This document shows, piece by piece, positions 63,754-64,000 of a DNA stretch of 64,000 bases. The DNA is taken from NCBI RefSeq assembly GCF_026013605.1, contig NZ_JAPDPJ010000001.1:186001-250000 (forward strand), given 5' to 3'. Source of the stretch: Plebeiibacterium sediminum (lineage in GTDB: Bacteria > Bacteroidota > Bacteroidia > Bacteroidales > Marinilabiliaceae). The position numbers and the translations under genes were made by a program. Numbering within the stretch: the first letter of the stretch is position 1; each line of letters opens with the position of its first letter. Under the pieces are notes generated by a model. That model ran no database searches. It had not been told where the DNA came from and saw nothing but the letters and a program-made list of their open reading frames with translations.

Positions 63754-64000
63754 ATGGAAAAACTAAGAATTGCATTACAAAAGAAAGGAAGATTACACGA
63801 TGATTCAATGCAGCTATTAAAAGAAGCTGGAATAAAATTTAATACGGGAAGCAGATCATTAGTTGCTCAATCACCAAGTTTCCCAATTGAAGTGTTGTTT
63901 TTAAGAGATGACGATATTCCACAAACAATTGCTGATAAGGTTGCTGACATCGGTATTGTTGGTGAAAATGAAGTTGAAGAAAAAGACTTTCAACTTAAAA
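63754..64000 (+). CDS. hisG: ATP phosphoribosyltransferase, cut by window edge
   Basis: The frame runs from ATG 63754 to the right edge, 82 codons of an expected 280-290 (long form) or about 205 (short form). MEKLRIALQKKGRLHDDSMQLLKEAGIKF and SPSFPIEVLFLRDDDIPQTIADKVADIGIVGENEVEE match the HisG N-terminal domain. It catalyses the first step of histidine synthesis and is the first gene of the his operon, behind the leader peptide and terminator. Confidence 0.95.
   Translation, partial: MEKLRIALQKKGRLHDDSMQLLKEAGIKFNTGSRSLVAQSPSFPIEVLFLRDDDIPQTIADKVADIGIVGENEVEEKDFQLK

Overview
The window is chromosomal DNA of a low-GC member of the Bacteroidota, probably in or near the Bacteroidales/Marinilabiliales; this placement is inferred from gene content. 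The evidence is promoters of the Bacteroidota type (TTTG-N19-TAnnTTTG), a DUF4492-cydA-cydB operon, DUF4270/Kelch/DUF4907 lipoproteins, DUF3810, a lysyl-tRNA synthetase with a C-terminal extension, and A-rich rather than strong Shine-Dalgarno start regions. I see no rRNA, tRNA, CRISPR array, insertion sequence or prophage. Nearly all genes are core or conserved lineage genes.

Layout. 1-2.7 kb: cell elongation genes mreC-mreD-mrdA (mrdA cut by the left edge), without mreB. 2.8-8.8 kb: a tolC-adaptor-RND efflux operon. 9.1-13.3 kb: a putative outer-membrane protein, then metY and homoserine dehydrogenase behind a methionine-codon leader peptide. 13.3-21 kb: gnd, pdxB, acyl-CoA ligase, rimM, rpsP, a HAD phosphatase and a DUF3810 protein. 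21-24.5 kb: mpl, an orphan chemoreceptor-like protein and a STAS-like protein. 24.5-33.8 kb: ahcY, ribF, a LiaF-like/LytS/LytTR signalling operon, a large ABC transporter and a lipoprotein. 34-43 kb: recJ, lipB, lipA, lysS, gpsA, pgi, pheS. 43-51 kb: three tandem cyclophilins and several small envelope proteins. 51-58 kb: an SpmAB fusion, a flavin-barrel protein, dnaG, and the cytochrome bd operon with a possible extra small subunit. 58-63.5 kb: pssA and a divergent DUF4270-porin / Kelch-DUF4907 locus. Right edge: hisG (cut) behind a histidine leader peptide and terminator.

The most interesting signals are regulatory. (1) Two distant operons, tolC-adaptor-RND and liaF-like-HK-LytTR, carry the same promoter-operator block: two 9-bp direct repeats (TTTACCGAT type) with a 21-bp period, then 6 bp, then TTTG-N19-TAnnTTTG. 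This geometry predicts that the LytTR regulator encoded here autoactivates its operon and activates the efflux pump. (2) Two amino-acid operons begin with short peptides rich in the product amino acid (MMCRMMMMTF before metY; HHHGHHYY before hisG). This suggests ribosome-mediated attenuation in this lineage. (3) A 47-codon membrane ORF follows cydB and resembles a CydX-type subunit. (4) Other non-coding structures are a 32-bp perfect palindrome, an interleaved (pseudoknot-capable) repeat between lipB and recJ, and a strong terminator-like hairpin between metY and the homoserine dehydrogenase gene.
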